Source: Spirodela intermedia
Taxonomy: Eukaryota; Streptophyta; Magnoliopsida; Alismatales; Araceae
Assembly: GCA_902729315.2 (NCBI GenBank)
Contig: LR746273.1
Coordinates: 7,121,001-7,185,000 of the forward strand
Direction: 5' to 3'
Length of the DNA stretch: 64,000 nt
Part shown: positions 1 to 12,350 of the stretch, in pieces
How positions within the stretch are numbered: the first letter of the stretch is position 1
Layout of the letters: every line of letters begins with the position of its first letter
The notes under the pieces: model-generated
The model's database searches: none
The model's input: only the letters and a program-made list of their open reading frames with translations
What the model was told of the DNA's origin: nothing
Program-made: the position numbers and the translations under genes

Positions 1-1856
1 GCATCGGGGGGGAAGGAAGACAGGGCAAGGAGATTACGAGAGTCGACGATCAGACAACGCGTGTCCGAAGCAAAATCAAAAAAACCAAGGATGAGATTTT
101 AGACTGCTGAGGTTTGGAGAGTTCATTTTAAATGCGGGCTTTTTTGAGGAATAAAGCTTGGCTCCCGTAGCTCTTTTTCCTAACCCCCCCGAACAAGCAT
201 TCCTTAGTCTCTACACGTTTCACCTTTCTTTCTTCTTCTTTTTTTTTTTCTTTGGGTTACATTGAACAGGATTCAAGTTGCTCGTGTATGTATGTGGCGG
301 TGAAGATATCTGGTGAGAACCTAACTCAGACACAAGCACCATTTTAACAAGAAATTAGATAATTAATGCGGGACTAAAATTTCTTCAACCAATTAAAAAT
401 GGTACCTGGTTTAATGCTTACAGTTTGACCACTCGAAAACATCACAACAAACTTACGCGTTATTAGCCGCATGGCACTGGCGTAATGTAAACTAAAGAAA
501 GAAAAAGTATACAAGGAAGCAAATGGTATCAAAGAGAGATAGTAGTAAGAATAACAAACATAGTAAAAGGCCAAAAAAGGCCAAATAAAAGAAGGCAGCA
601 AATATAGAAGTAAGATAAATGAACAGCATTTGTTCATGTGCCACCATGCCAGGATAAATGAGAGAATATTTCAGTAGGCAGACTAAAGCTAGCTTTCATG
701 TGTGGAATAGTGGTTCAGAATGAATAGAGCAGGACCGATTAAGGGCGGCAAATGTGAAGCAACTGGAATCAGAAAGATGGATAGAATTGATTTTGTGCGA
801 GGGATTCTTTCTGAATGATAAGATGGATAAATCTTGTTTACCAAAGACTAATTCGTAAGGGTTGTCAACAGAGTATTCCTTTCGAAATGCTAATTATCAA
901 GAGCATGCATCAGCACAAACAATAACGCCTATACGGAGTGACAACAGAGGCAGGTAATAAGATGGGAAAAAGAAAAGGAACAGAAAGCTGTCTTCACGAA
1001 AATGAGTTCAGAAAAGAAGAGTCTTATTTGCATATTTCGATTAAAAAACACAAGGGAAACGTGCAGTGAGTTCAATATATTGTATCATTATATAATCCTT
1101 TCATGATAAAGCTGTGGGTAGAGAAATTTCATCAAATGAATGTATAGTCAACTTTACATAATGGGGGCTGTTTAAGCCAAATAACCCAAGCATTGGGGGT
1201 TCTGTGAATGCTTTATGTGCCAGTAGGCGAAACGGAAGTTTTTTATACGAAAACCTTCGATTATGTGGATCAATAATAAGACTCTCTCAATTACGTCAAA
1301 GTTAGCTTATCGATTTTATCAAGAACACATCAATTCAGTCGTTATTCCACGAAAATCCTGAGAACAATTGAAATTTTACTGGACACATTAATCAACACAT
1401 TTTCTTCTGAAATTTCACAAGAAGCCTAAACAAGGCTTGAGCAAAGTCACTCAAGAAATCATAGAATGCGTCCTTCTTTTGTAACAGGAGGTTAACGTCA
1501 ACATGGGAATTTAGGTTTTAACAGTCATGAAGAGGTGAACTCCGAGTAGGATACCTGGCTATTAATGAAGAACATGGTACTGTGAAAGAAACATTGATAG
1601 TAAGAATAGATGATACCGCACAAACATGAGTTTAATTCGAGCCAGTTGAAAAAGGTTTGCACATACTTTAATCATCTCACATGCTAACGGAAGTTTCTAA
1701 TCTCCCAGGCCTGCTTATTGGCGGATAAAAAGAATATTTAATCAACTAAGATACCTAAAGTATAAAACAGGTCAGCAGGACGAGTTCAAAGCCCCACAAC
1801 AACAACGAAGCCACAACCATCTCTCTGATAAGAGTCACTGACTCGAGAAAAGCTCA
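1..1856. other. No gene recognised; flank of the NMT pseudogene
   Basis: AT-rich sequence with no long open frame that resembles a protein family. The only frame of note (374-637, minus) is hydrophobic low-complexity sequence without recognisable domains. The part next to 1857 would correspond to the 3' flank of the N-myristoyltransferase frame. No poly(T) tract sits there that would mark a retrocopy tail. Confidence 0.5.
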
Positions 1857-3221
1857 CTACAAGAGTACAAGCCCAAGATTTGATGGGTTCAATGGGTGCT
1901 GGAGACGGTAGTTGTAAAGGTAGTAGTGCAGCTGCCCATCTCCAGGACCAAACTTCAGCTCCTTCAAGAATTTCCGATTGTGCATCACACCAAGCGCGTT
2001 GAATACATCATATTCCTTCTGCTTGGCCACAATGAGCGCATCGTCCATCAATTGGAGCAGGGGAGTTTTTGGAGCAACATTGTAATAAGACTAGGCAGCC
2101 TTGAGCACTGAGCAGTTCTGGTTTGAGAGGATGGATGACGGCAGGGTATAGAAGCTGCAGAAGTCAGTAACCTCATATGTTTGAGGGCACTCAACAACAT
2201 AGCTTTCCACGACATCCTCCTTTGGCAGGAGCCAGTGTTCCACATCGGCGTCTTCAAAATCTGGGCCAACAACAAGCTGAGCCAGGTAGCCTCGGAGCAG
2301 GCGTGTGACAGCAGGCACATCCCGGAGTTCCATCTTCCGAAACCCAGGCGTGCTTACAGAATCCGGCAGCTTATATAGCTTAATGGTGCGGCTCATTGTC
2401 ATTCGGGGCCCGAGACGAGAGAAACCCACCTCAATGAGCTTCTTCGGATTTAGAGAACGATGGCAATACTGAGTGGTGGTGATCGGGGTGGGGAGGACGA
2501 CGCCAACAGTGTAAGCAGCCTGCCACATATTCTCCAGATGGACACGACGGGTGACCTCTTTAATCATGACGGGGGCAAGGCGTTTGGAGCGAAGCTTCTT
2601 ATGGACGCAGAGGAAGTTGATCTCGGCCAACCCAACAACGTCGTTCCGGACGCGGATCCTCGCGGGGACGCCGGTTATGAATGCGACAAGCTTCTTGGAC
2701 GACTTGACGCGCACGCCGATGTGCCAGGTCTTGAAGTAGGCAGGGGGGTGGAGGGCCCAACGGAGAAACTCACGGGAGTAGTTGAATCGGAACATGTTCT
2801 CGTCGTCTTCGACATAGTTGGCGGTGAGGAGGTTGTAGACCTCGGTGGCGACGGCGTCGTCGGAGATGTCGCAGGTTGACCAATCGTAGGAGGCCGGGAG
2901 GATGTAAGGATCCGGCTTGACATCGGAGAGTGGGATTGGGGGTTCAATGGGGCCCTCCGGAACAGTAGGATTCCCGAGATCCCTGAACTACCCCACGGGC
3001 TGCGTCTCCCAGAAGCGGTGACGCTGGCCGAGGGCCAGAGAATCCTGGACCTTCCTAGCCAGGGCGTCAATACTTGAAGACGATGAGGATGCCGGTGTGA
3101 CAGAGGAGGATGACGTCGGAACCATACATGAGGCCGCAAGATCTCCTGTCGAAGGCGCTGGGTCAGCCTGATTGGAGATCTGGTTCTCGACGTGGTTGGC
3201 ATCCTCCTCGCCCGTGGCCAT
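1857..3221 (-). pseudogene. NMT1-like: N-myristoyltransferase (glycylpeptide N-tetradecanoyltransferase), broken by two in-frame stops
   Basis: NMT transfers myristate from myristoyl-CoA to the N-terminal glycine of cytosolic proteins. The frame runs from ATG at 3221 to TAG at 1857, 454 codons, close to the usual plant NMT length of about 430-450. Family landmarks are present in order: a Ser-rich N-terminus, RHRFWETQPVG, REFLRWALHPPAYF, VGLAEINFLCVHKKLRSKRL, PTPITTTQY, GFSRLGPRMTMSRTIKLYKLP, DFCSFYTLPSSIL, and the C-terminal block [18 protein letters not shown] ending in LVLL. The terminal carboxylate acts in catalysis in this family. Two codons are TAG without any frame change. One is at 2985-2987, just after QPVG, where Gln is expected. 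The other is at 2091-2093, after VLKAA, where Tyr is expected. No intron is visible. It is either a recent pseudogene or a retrocopy; two base-call errors are possible but less likely. Divergence outside the stops is small. Confidence 0.88.
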
Positions 3222-4110
3222 GGTTACAAGTTAGTCCGCCTCCGGCGATCGGAGTAGCGAAGAGGAATACGGTGGCGGTGCGAAGAGGAAAGGTGATGCA
3301 GGACGAGGGACCAACTTGGGCTTATTGGGCCTCATTAGTGGGCCTTATTAGCCTGGAATTTTGAATAAGACTACCTTCGTTGAAGCTCTGTTGTCTGCTG
3401 TCGCTCCGGTAGGGTTGGTCGTGCGTGTTACCGTCGCCTTCTCCATCCGCCACCGCCATTCCACCGATCTCCGTCGCCATCGCCGCCGTACCGCTTCCCA
3501 GTCGCCTCCATCGTCGTCGTCTCCCTCTGGCGCCGCCGTCCCGCCTTCCAGCCGCCACCGTGGTCATCATCTCCTTCCGCCGCCACCGTTCCACCATCCG
3601 GCGGCCTCCACTGTCGCTCTCTCCATCCGTGTCGCCTTCCGCCACCTAACCTTCGCCGTTCGCCGCCGTTCGCCGCCGTCCGCCGCCACCATCCCCTTGG
3701 TTCGCCATCGCCGCCTTCCCCTTCGCCGCTCGCACTACCCGGTCGTGCGCCTTCTCACCTCCCTCCGGTTAGGTTTAAAGGGCACCGATTCGTGATACCA
3801 CGAACCGGCGGCCTGAACCGAATCGGCTCAGCCTGAGCCGACCGCTCCACCGCCTGGTCCGAGCCCTACCGCTTACCCCCCTGGTCCGGGCCCAACCACG
3901 TCCCGGTCCTAACCACCCATGACCCTTGGTCCAGACCGGCTCATCTCGCTGGTCAGAACCCTGCCCGACCACCTGGTCCGCACCAACCTCTGCTCTGGTT
4001 CGAGCCAGTCCACGCGATTAAACCTGCCGGTCAACAGTCCATAGTCAATAGTCAACCGTCAAAATATCAAAAGGTCACCTTTCCACCATCAGGTCAACGG
4101 TCAGCCTCTA
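3222..4110. repeat. CCG/CGC-rich low-complexity stretch followed by TTGAC-rich stretch
   Basis: From about 3420 to 3780 the plus strand is dominated by CCGCC and CGCCGT runs that give Arg/Pro/Ser-rich frames on both strands. These look like compositional artefacts, not proteins. From 3800 to 3990 the phrase CTGGTCCGAGCC and its variants recur imperfectly. From 4020 to 4110 GTCAA (TTGAC on the other strand, the W-box core) occurs repeatedly. I see no gene here. It may be an LTR or the 5' flank of the NMT copy. Confidence 0.4.
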
Positions 4111-4560
4111 CGACTAGGGTCTCATTAGTGACTTATTTCCACAACTAATTCTTTCGCATCTCACGCCTAGTAATTACTACTCTTTTAATATCTTTTTCTT
4201 GTGATCGTCGCCACATTGAATGATTCTTATGGGATAGCCACTTTTTTCATATTGAGTGATCGTATATTGTAGTAAGCTAGATCTGCATTGTTTATTTACG
4301 AGCACCCTACGTCTGGTGGTTTGCCAAAACCGCCTAGTCCTAGCCTGCTTCGCTGTTCGTGGATGATTTTGAGCCTGACTTGGATGTCTCTTCTTGTTGT
4401 TTTTGATTGTGTTTGTGCTTCCTGCATTGGTTTTTTTGATCTCTTTTACATTCTTATTATCATTCGCATTAAAAGGGTTAAAGAGCGAAACATTAACTCC
4501 CCCCCCCCCTCTTCCCCAAGGTAAGAAGAAGACAATGCAGAACGGGAGACAGTGAACTTA
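4111..4560 (+). repeat. Possible 3' end of a copia-type LTR
   Basis: A T-rich stretch ends in a short AT-rich segment and then a run of C followed by CTCTTCCCC near 4500-4516. This resembles the LTR-end and leader style of some SIRE-like copia elements. No matching second LTR, primer binding site or coding region was found, so this is only a weak call. Confidence 0.2.
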
Positions 4561-4806
4561 GGACATTCGAAAATAATAATTAAACGGCCCGATGTTTTGT
4601 TTCCGGTATAACTTGTATACCAGTTCTAAGCGTAATCCAGATGCACCTGGACCAAGCATGATAGAATCGTCTCTCTCTGGGAAATGGGGTGGAAAATGAA
4701 ATTATTGAACTTAGGAGTTTGGACCATCAGTACCTGGACAGCCTGACTGGCTTCCTCATATCCACTGCCTGTCCCAGACGCAGGCCAGATCGCCGTCGAC
4801 GCGGGA

Positions 4807-7800
4807 ATGGACACGGCTCTCTTCTCACCGTCTTCTCTCTTCCGCTGCTCCGACGACGACGAAGAAGAGGGTGAGTCCAAGCGACGTGCACATTTCCCCT
4901 CTTCTTTGTTTGACCTTCCCTGCTGTAGTTGCGCATGACAAGTTCTTGATGGGCTTTCGAAATGACTGCGTCTACAGCCCTTCCATCTTCCCCTTTTTTC
5001 CGTTTTCTGTGATCATGGAATCAATCATCATTGCTCGTTGTCATCTGGCGCTGCAGCAATTGGGGGTCGACAACTGGGGAATCAGAAACAGCAGCAGCAG
5101 CTGGAAGATCCCACGACGTTTGTCGAGAGGTTCCATGCTTTCCCTGGTGGAATGGTACACCACGAGCCCTTCCCATCATGTATTGGTTTATTCTTCGTAT
5201 TGGCATAGTCTGGTCAACATTGGCCCAAATGTTTCGGTAAATTAAGGAGAATAAATTAAAATGAAGGACGCAGTGAAATAGTGCTTTCAAACTATATATG
5301 AAGAACTTCAGCGCATCCCCAGCAGCTCAGTCGAGGCCCTTGCTTCTGGTTTTCTTTGCCTAATTTCTCCCTTTCATCAGCTTGAAACTACTTTTGGGGT
5401 GGAACTCATTATGTTGAATTATGTAGATGAACCCTACGAAATAGGATGCCCAAGGCCTATTACATCAATCTGCGATTCCGGGACGCCTAGTTTTTTTCCC
5501 CCACATTTAAACTCACAACGTCCTGTGATTTCGCATGAATGATTAAGAAGCACTGAATCCTATCTTAGTATGATATGTGCAATAACATTACTGAATTTTT
5601 AGCGCAGGTTTAAGAGATTATGCTAGACCAGTGTTGAAAGGTTCACGATTCTGTCTCGGTCTATTATCGTTTGTTGATATTTGCCTACATACGTGTTCAA
5701 CAGCACTTATGGTTTTTTTTCGACCTCTGCCGAAATATCTAGTTGTAAAAATGGCTGATTTAAGAAATGTTATCATTTGATTTCTCAGAGGATGATTTAG
5801 AGGGCAGAATATCACCGAAGGATGATCCTGAAAACCTTTATTTACTTACCTGATACAGCACAATCTTGGACATAGCACCATCGTGTTGGCGTCTTTCTTC
5901 TTGCATGCAATTTGGGTCTAGTCTTAAGGCATTTGGCTGGAAACTAACCTTGTATTCTTGCCCATTATCTGCTAGACATTGATGTGGATGGCTCAGTGAA
6001 CATTTTGTACTCATAAAAAAAATCCCATAAAATCCCCTTTAATGGGATGTGTGCGGGCACTTCAGTTTGCAACATTGGAAGCTATACTTGTTTTAAGATG
6101 GTTCCTTGGACCACAAGCAAAAGGCAATCTCTTCGTTTTGAATCTAGTGCTTGTTCTTTTTTCCTCTTAAATGCACTGGAGGAACACATAAAAGGTCATA
6201 ACATCAAAGGAAGCGGCACTTCGTACTTACCATCCACATATCTATCCCAATCTAATCTTCCCTAATGAGAATAGGCGTAAACCTATAAAGAAGAAAGGCA
6301 TGATATGATCCAACAGTAATGTGAAGATCTACTCTGTCAAGAAAGCCGGGCCTGCTGACACATGAGCATAGACTACATGAGTTCCTTGAATTTTAAATCA
6401 TCAAACCACTCACAAGACTTATATCTGTAATGGTGGTGCATGCATCAAACTGCTATTTTACACCTTATTATAATTAAATTTGCCTCTTGAGGGCTGAGAA
6501 ACGGACCAGAAATGCGTTATGACTTCCAATTTTGTGAGAGAATTATTTGACCCGATACTTTTTCCTACTATTGTCAGAATTGTCCCATATGAGTGAAGTT
6601 GTGGTTACATATATATACACACTAAACTAATTGTCAATTGATTACAATGCACAGTAATTCTGACATGATGTAAGAGCCCATGCTCTTTGGCTATACGCCA
6701 CAATGTTCACTATGTCTAATGGCAGAGGAGAGGATCTACGAGAATGTTCCTGGATTGATTAATGCAATTGTGAAGTTACCACTGGTGATGAGTTTACACA
6801 TTATGGATTAATATTGAGTTAAATGGCCTCATAATCTTAACAAGTTTCTCACTATTGCTTAATTTTTATATGATGACAGGAGCTTCTTGTCCGGGAATTT
6901 TCATTTCACCAACTCAATGCAAACATGCTTTGGCCTGGAACTTTTGCATTTAGTGAATGGTTGCTCCAAAATCAAGCGTGCTTTGAGGGGAAACGCATTT
7001 TGGAATTGGGAAGGTATACATACTAATTTTTTACAAAGGAAGCATTTAACATGACTGGAATCAAATTGTTCGTTAAATCTATTTGATACGGAAGGTCAGA
7101 ATTAATGTGTTGGATTATTGTCCCTTATTTTTCAGTCTGTGGCAGAAATCTTGTTTGTGTGTGATATGGGGCAGTGGACTGCGCAACATATTTTCCCCTT
7201 TGATATTTACTAGCCGGTTAAAGTTACAAAAAACATGGGGGCTGGATTTTGTCTTAATGAAGTTTTGACGGATCATACATAGATGTATCAAACTCTGATT
7301 TGAGATATGGTTCTCAGGCTTATTGGATGTCCACGAGAGCCAAGATCAAGTATCAAGGGTCACTTGGCCGTATCAAATTTGATTCTATATCTTCCTGGGG
7401 ACAGTAGGCACATTTCTATTTTATTATTTTTTCGAAGACATCTAATCATTCTTAAGAAATGGGTATATCAGGGATCGATATCAAAGCAGCTTCCTACTAA
7501 TACTTCGTGATGTCAATGTCTTACTAATTTTAGCCACTTCCTCTGGGCTCACAGTGTCGTAGTTGGACCCAGTATGTTGAATTTCTGAAGTGGATCCAAG
7601 TATCAAAAAAATGTTTACGTACAGAGACCGTCATGAACATCCAGTAGCGTTGACATAGCAGTATTTCGCATGCTTTTCTTTAGTTTTCATGGTTGATGTT
7701 CTACACAAGTTATTAGCATTCACATTGTATTCTCCTTTCGGTATTTGAAGGCACATGATTTCTTAGTTACTGCCCTTTACCGTTATTGTTTTTAATCAAA

Positions 7801-9010
7801 GATATTAATGCAATTCTTCAAATTAAAGAGATTTGACATTTCTTCATTTGCATTCAATGTAGTGGTACTGGAGCATTGGCCATTTTCCTGAAGAAGTTAC
7901 TTGCAGTTGACATCACAACCTCAGATTTTGACGATCTGGAGATTGAGGAAAATTTAGCTTATAATTGTGCAGCGAATGGGCTAGAGATTTTGCCACATAT
8001 CCGCCGTATGCTTTTTTACCTTTTTGTAGACATTATAATATCCATTGGCTATATTATTTATTACTTGAGCCTAGTTCTCTGCCCTCTGCATGATGGCGAA
8101 CAGATTTGCAAAACCACTAGCCGACTGCTCTCCTTAGTTTTTTTTTTTTTTTGACAGGATTTCCTTGAAACAGTTTTCTTGTCCATTATCTTGTTGTGGC
8201 AAGTGTGACTGCCTTATGACATCATATTAATTTGGCGGTGTCTTATCTCGAGGAGCGTTCAACTTTAAACTGTTCCTTTTTTTACTCTATAAAAGAAGAG
8301 GTTTGTCCTGTTTGTCACAAACTTCCGAGATTTGGGTGAATCGACTCTCTTGATTATCTCGTTTGTCACACCTCTAGATAGATGGATAAAGCTTCACGAT
8401 TAGTTTTGTCTTAGGCGAGTCGATTCTCTTTTTTCATCAGTGGTAGCCTAACTTCTATTTGAATGTCGGTTTTTTCACAGATTCATGGGGTGATCCTTTC
8501 CCAGTTCTTAATCCTGATTGGGAAATAATTTTGGCCAGTGATATTCTTCTTTGTAAGATTTATTGCCTTCAAAACCAAAAGAAGTCCCCGGAATATGCAA
8601 TTCCTCTGATACATGATGCGGTGGTTGCAGATGTGAAACAGTATCCGAATTTAATCAAAACTTTGTGCTTTCTTCTGAGATCGAACAATCTCAAGGACAA
8701 TACGAGAGGTCCAACAGGAACTCCATCGAGAAATAAACTTATCAACTTATCAGGCAAGATGGACAGTAAATACAAAAATAATGAACTTGTGATTGTTTAT
8801 TATTTTATCGGAGCTCAGCAGCAGCGACGCGTTGTTTTTACAGGAAAAGAAATCCATCTGCCGTATCCAGTGTTCCTGATGAGTTGGCGACGCAGGCTTG
8901 GTAAGGAGGATGAGGCACTGTTCTTTAACGGATGTGAAGATGCTGCTTTGGCTTGGGAGCATTTGGGTTCTCGTGTTTACTGCATCAGCCCGCGCAGAGA
9001 TACTATTTAG
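4807..9010 (+). CDS. METTL21-like protein (lysine) methyltransferase, six exons
   Basis: Seven-beta-strand SAM-dependent methyltransferase of the lysine-methyltransferase group (Methyltransf_16), probably cytosolic; the substrate is unknown. Inferred exons are 4807-4870, 5057-5154, 6880-7013, 7863-8005, 8481-8552 and 8631-9010. All introns are GT..AG and the joined frame is 891 nt (296 aa), which supports the model. The start gives MDTALFSPSSLFRCSDDDEEE; no other upstream ATG is in frame. Exon 3 holds LWPGTFAFSEWLL. The SAM-binding motif I, LELGSGTGALAIFL, is split across the exon 3/4 junction. Exon 4 holds the acidic VDITTSDF. Exons 5-6 give the post-motif region WEIILASDILLY and VKQYPNLIKTL, then FLMSWRRRLGKEDEALFFNGCEDA and HLGSRVYCI near the C-terminus. 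A linker of about 55 residues between SNNLKD and FLMSW is longer than I expect and may hide an unspliced intron. Everything essential looks intact, so this is probably an active gene. Confidence 0.85.
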
Positions 9011-10060
9011 GAGTTAATCGCTCGTTTTTTATTTTTTTACCTACGCCAGGATATCTTTCCTCTTTCAAGCTTCTAGTGGGAAATCAAAAACTTTTAGTTG
9101 GGCCTCAGTGGGCCGGCAAGCCCCTTAACCCAGAGTGAACGGTGGTCGTTGGTTGCAAAGATGTAGTTCTCTGTGTTTATGACCTTATCGAGGGAGCATC
9201 TTTATCCAGTAAAGGATTTATGAAAATGCACCTGCGTTACTGGCTGGTCACCCCCTTCTTACCCAGCGTCCAATTGAATATTTAGTATGAACCTTGTTCA
9301 TTATTTCTTGAGGGTGCTCCTGGGTTTTCACTTTTCATTAAGTCATTATGTTCCCTCTTTTGTCTATGGTTCATTTCACTATGTTTTTTCCTTCTATAGT
9401 TTTTGATCTGTATCCATCATTGTACAATAAGAACAAAATGTTGGTTTATTTTCCACCACTATTTTTTGTTTAAGCATTTCATTCTTTCATTGCCTATCAT
9501 CACAAACTCCAGGATTGATACATATAAGTCTACTTAAACTCATGCCCTAACACATCTTAGTCTCGAGCGATGATAATAATTGAATGAGCGATGACTCTTA
9601 CGGATAAGGGTTACGCTATATTTAACCCAGCGAAATCAGCAAAGAGACTCAGCACGACATAATTTACCGATAAGGGTAGGAAATAAATTGGATGAGCGAT
9701 GACTCTGATGATATGGAGAGACTCATAACCAATTAGGCGTGTCTTCCATGAGAGAAGACAACCTATTGGAATGTTCAGCTGTTTTCTTCAATCTCTCTAA
9801 ATATCTTCCGTGATATTTACGATTAGGAAAAGTACAAAAGTACGTCTTCGCTAGTGGTTCTTACACAGGGAAAGGGGGGGGGGGGGGTTGGTTTCGCCGA
9901 GTACAAATGTACTTGTATGCGTGCATTCATATTTAGATATATGGGAGCGAAACTGTGTTGACATAATCAGGTCCGTTCTCACCTGGATATTTACACCCCT
10001 CTCATCGTCTCCTTCGTTCATACGCGTACTACTCTTCTTCGTCTGCAACGCTTCTGCTTG
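9011..10060. other. 3' flank of the methyltransferase gene; no gene
   Basis: T-rich sequence consistent with a 3' UTR and terminator region, then repeat-poor DNA. A phrase containing GAGCGATGACTCT occurs twice (about 9580 and 9690), a small local duplication. A run of about 14 G lies near 9877-9890. I see no coding region. Confidence 0.5.
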
Positions 10061-10069
10061 CTACCTGTG

Positions 10070-10840
10070 AATCTTTTCCGGTCGCACTGCCGCCTCCACT
10101 CGAAACCCAAGTACGGTATTGGCTTCGTCCATGGTGCCAGCTTTTCCTTCCGATCGTACTAGTCTGAGACGTTTCCAGCATACCTCGGCCTCCGGACAGA
10201 ATCTTCCGAGATGTGGTACGTAGTGAGTGTGGATAAACAAGTGGCGGAGATTGTGGATCCAGGGAATCAGGGACCCCACCTCAAGCCGGGAAAATGCTGC
10301 GGCCGTTGGAATCTGGCCCAGCAGTGCCATCATCGAATGTTTCCCTTCATTGCCGCCAACGCAGCCGTGGCCATCGCTGTCCCCTTTTTCGCCGCTGCTG
10401 CTACTGCCGCTGTGGAATCTCTTCCTTGTCGACGGCGTGACAAGGCTAGCTTCATTCCAGCTTTTCAGTGCAATGTGCGGGTGGAATCCGGAGGAAGGGA
10501 AAACTCCGGTTTGTCTCTCTGGAGGGTCAGACGTGGCGCGGGGTTGATCGGCTGCCGGCGGCGGCGAGCAGCCCCTCCATGAAGTTATCTTCATTATCGA
10601 GCATGTTGCCGTAGTTTACCACTGTGCCATCGTATTTATCTTCATTACCTGATTGGAGAAGCATCGGGTTTGGGCAACTGGAGGCGGTGTGATGCTAGAG
10701 AAGCGGAAGCCGCAGCGCTCTGAAGATGTGCTCCCCGGGGCCGTCCTCCTCCCCATCTCCTTCCATCAACTTCGGGTTTCCGCTGTAGTTCTTCTTGTAG
10801 ATTCGGAAGAGCACCCAATCGTCCAGCTGTTCAGCACAGC
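10070..10840 (-). pseudogene. NAC-domain transcription factor, 3' fragment
   Basis: NAC proteins are plant DNA-binding transcription factors. On the minus strand the sequence starts abruptly near 10840 with QLDDWVLFRIYKKN, which is subdomain E at the end of the NAC DNA-binding domain. It then continues into a variable tail. In another frame the tail carries STRKRFHSGSSSSGEKGD and ALLGQIPTAAAF, which resemble the C-terminal region of NAM/NAC25-like proteins (KRFH..., SLL.Q.P). In-frame stops (for example at 10695-10697), a change of frame and the absence of subdomains A-D show that it is not functional. The first four subdomains were not found upstream. Assignment to NAC rests mainly on the subdomain E match; the subgroup is a guess. 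Confidence 0.62.
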
Positions 10841-10989
10841 ATGCAGGAAGCCACCTGGGCATAAATTGATGCAGTAGATTCTATAATCTGTATTAACACT
10901 TTCCATTCAATTTTACTACAGTCGACATTACTTGACATAACATTTAACACCATTTTACCTCGATTAACATATAAACATGATGTGTTCAT

Positions 10990-11564
10990 TGTTAGGCATG
11001 TGGGTCATAAAGTGGCCACGTCCATGACAGCAGAGAAGAACCGCATTTAATGTGGACGGGAGAGAGAGAGAAGATGAGATGTACGAAACGGGCAGATGTG
11101 GACCGTTTCTCACCCCTCAACGGGCCAGTTATGGGCAGGCTAAGCTAGAAGGAAGAAACGGCTCACTCGAACCGTTTCAGCTTCAAGGACGAAACGGTTG
11201 ACATGTTTCTTGAGGCAGCTCAAGGAGGTATATAAATAGAGGCTACCTCTTCTCATCTTGTAGCACCAGTGACCAGAGAGTACCAGAGAGATTGAGAGAG
11301 GCTTTTCAATGGAGAGATCTCTACTTGATAGTGAGAGACTAGTGAATTCTTTGAGAGCCAAGATTAGAGATCTGCATTTTGAGTTTTGAGGAGTATTCTT
11401 TTATACTTCTACTTCATCTAGTGGAGTTTTTCATCGTCGCCTATGGATGTATAAGGCTAACCTCTGAACCACATAAATTTTTGTGTCTTCGGTTGTGAGT
11501 TATTTATTTTATTTCTATCTTCTAACTTCTGCACTAAGTCCATATGGAGCTTTTATCTCTAACA
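10990..11564 (+). mobile_element. Solo LTR (575 bp), probably copia-type
   Basis: The segment begins TGTTAG and ends CTAACA, a perfect 6-bp inverted terminal pair typical of LTRs. It carries a TATA box (TATATAAATA at about 11229-11238) followed by a TC-rich leader. No internal coding region follows. The flanks (10880-10980 and 11565-11665) match the two sides of a continuous sequence at about 35050-35260, so the LTR inserted into a pre-existing dispersed repeat. A clean 5-bp target duplication is not visible. Confidence 0.65.
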
Positions 11565-11691
11565 TTGTTAATATCGCCCCACTTAAATCATTGAGTCCTA
11601 TAGCCATACTTATAGGAATTGAAATTTTTATCAATAGTGATTTAAAATATCATGTTTAGGTGTATGATTGGTTTTAAACGAATTTATCATG

Positions 11692-12350
11692 TTTAGGGTT
11701 TTTATTTTTTTTGGAACGAAAAATTTGATTTAATGTTGGAAGTTTCACTTCAATCTGAGGTTACATGAGTGTGATCTCATTCACACAGAAGGTGAGGACG
11801 ATTGAAGGATATATACCTCTTTTGAAGGGAGGATGTGACAATAGTGGAGAGAGATTTCACTTTGCTTAAAATATTTGAAGAAAGTGGTTGATTTGCATTG
11901 AACTGGAAGAGCCCTTTCGGGCATGAAGTTGAAAGATCTATTCAAGAGTAGTAGGGAGTATAGTTGTGCGCCATGATGTGTTTCTGTAAGACAAGAGTTT
12001 GCTGCAGTTGATGGTTTTAAGAAATAAATGAAATGATATGAAGTGATAAGAAAAGAGTTGTTAGGGCACTGAGGAGGACAGAATTATGTTAGAGCATGAC
12101 AATAAGCTCAAATATGAACTTGCCTTTCTAGTGTTGCACATGTCTAATCCCTCTTGTCAAGATTTTGCTAGTATTATTAGTTGTCGTACTTTTTCAAAGT
12201 GACTAGGGGACCTTTCACCCCATGAGGAATGACTTGCTCTCTCTTTCTAACTCTTTTTTTTTTGTTATTCTCTCTCTCTTCTTTCTTTTTTTTTATTTTA
12301 TGAAGGCCTCTTCTCTCACCCTCCACTAATTGCCCATGATTTTGTTGTAC
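11692..12350 (-). mobile_element. 3' fragment of an A-tailed retroelement, with TTTAGGG next to its tail
   Basis: A T-rich tract (11699-11712) follows one TTTAGGG unit (11692-11698). The body from 11713 to about 12350 is clearly related to 54878-55500: shared phrases include GTGCGCCATG, AAGACAAGAGTTTGCTGCAG, AGCATGACAATAAGC and GACCTTTCACCCCA. In the minus orientation this is a 5'-truncated retroelement ending in poly(A). No protein is encoded. It is most likely the 3' UTR region of a LINE family. Confidence 0.6.

Noticed and set aside
3361-3795. Open frames of 70-140 codons on both strands in the CCG-rich stretch
   Set aside because: Arg/Pro/Ser-rich in every frame, open because of composition; no domain and no support from flanking signals.
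10211-10582. Plus-strand Ala-rich frame opposite the NAC fragment
   Set aside because: Shadow of the minus-strand NAC-like tail; no protein family resemblance.
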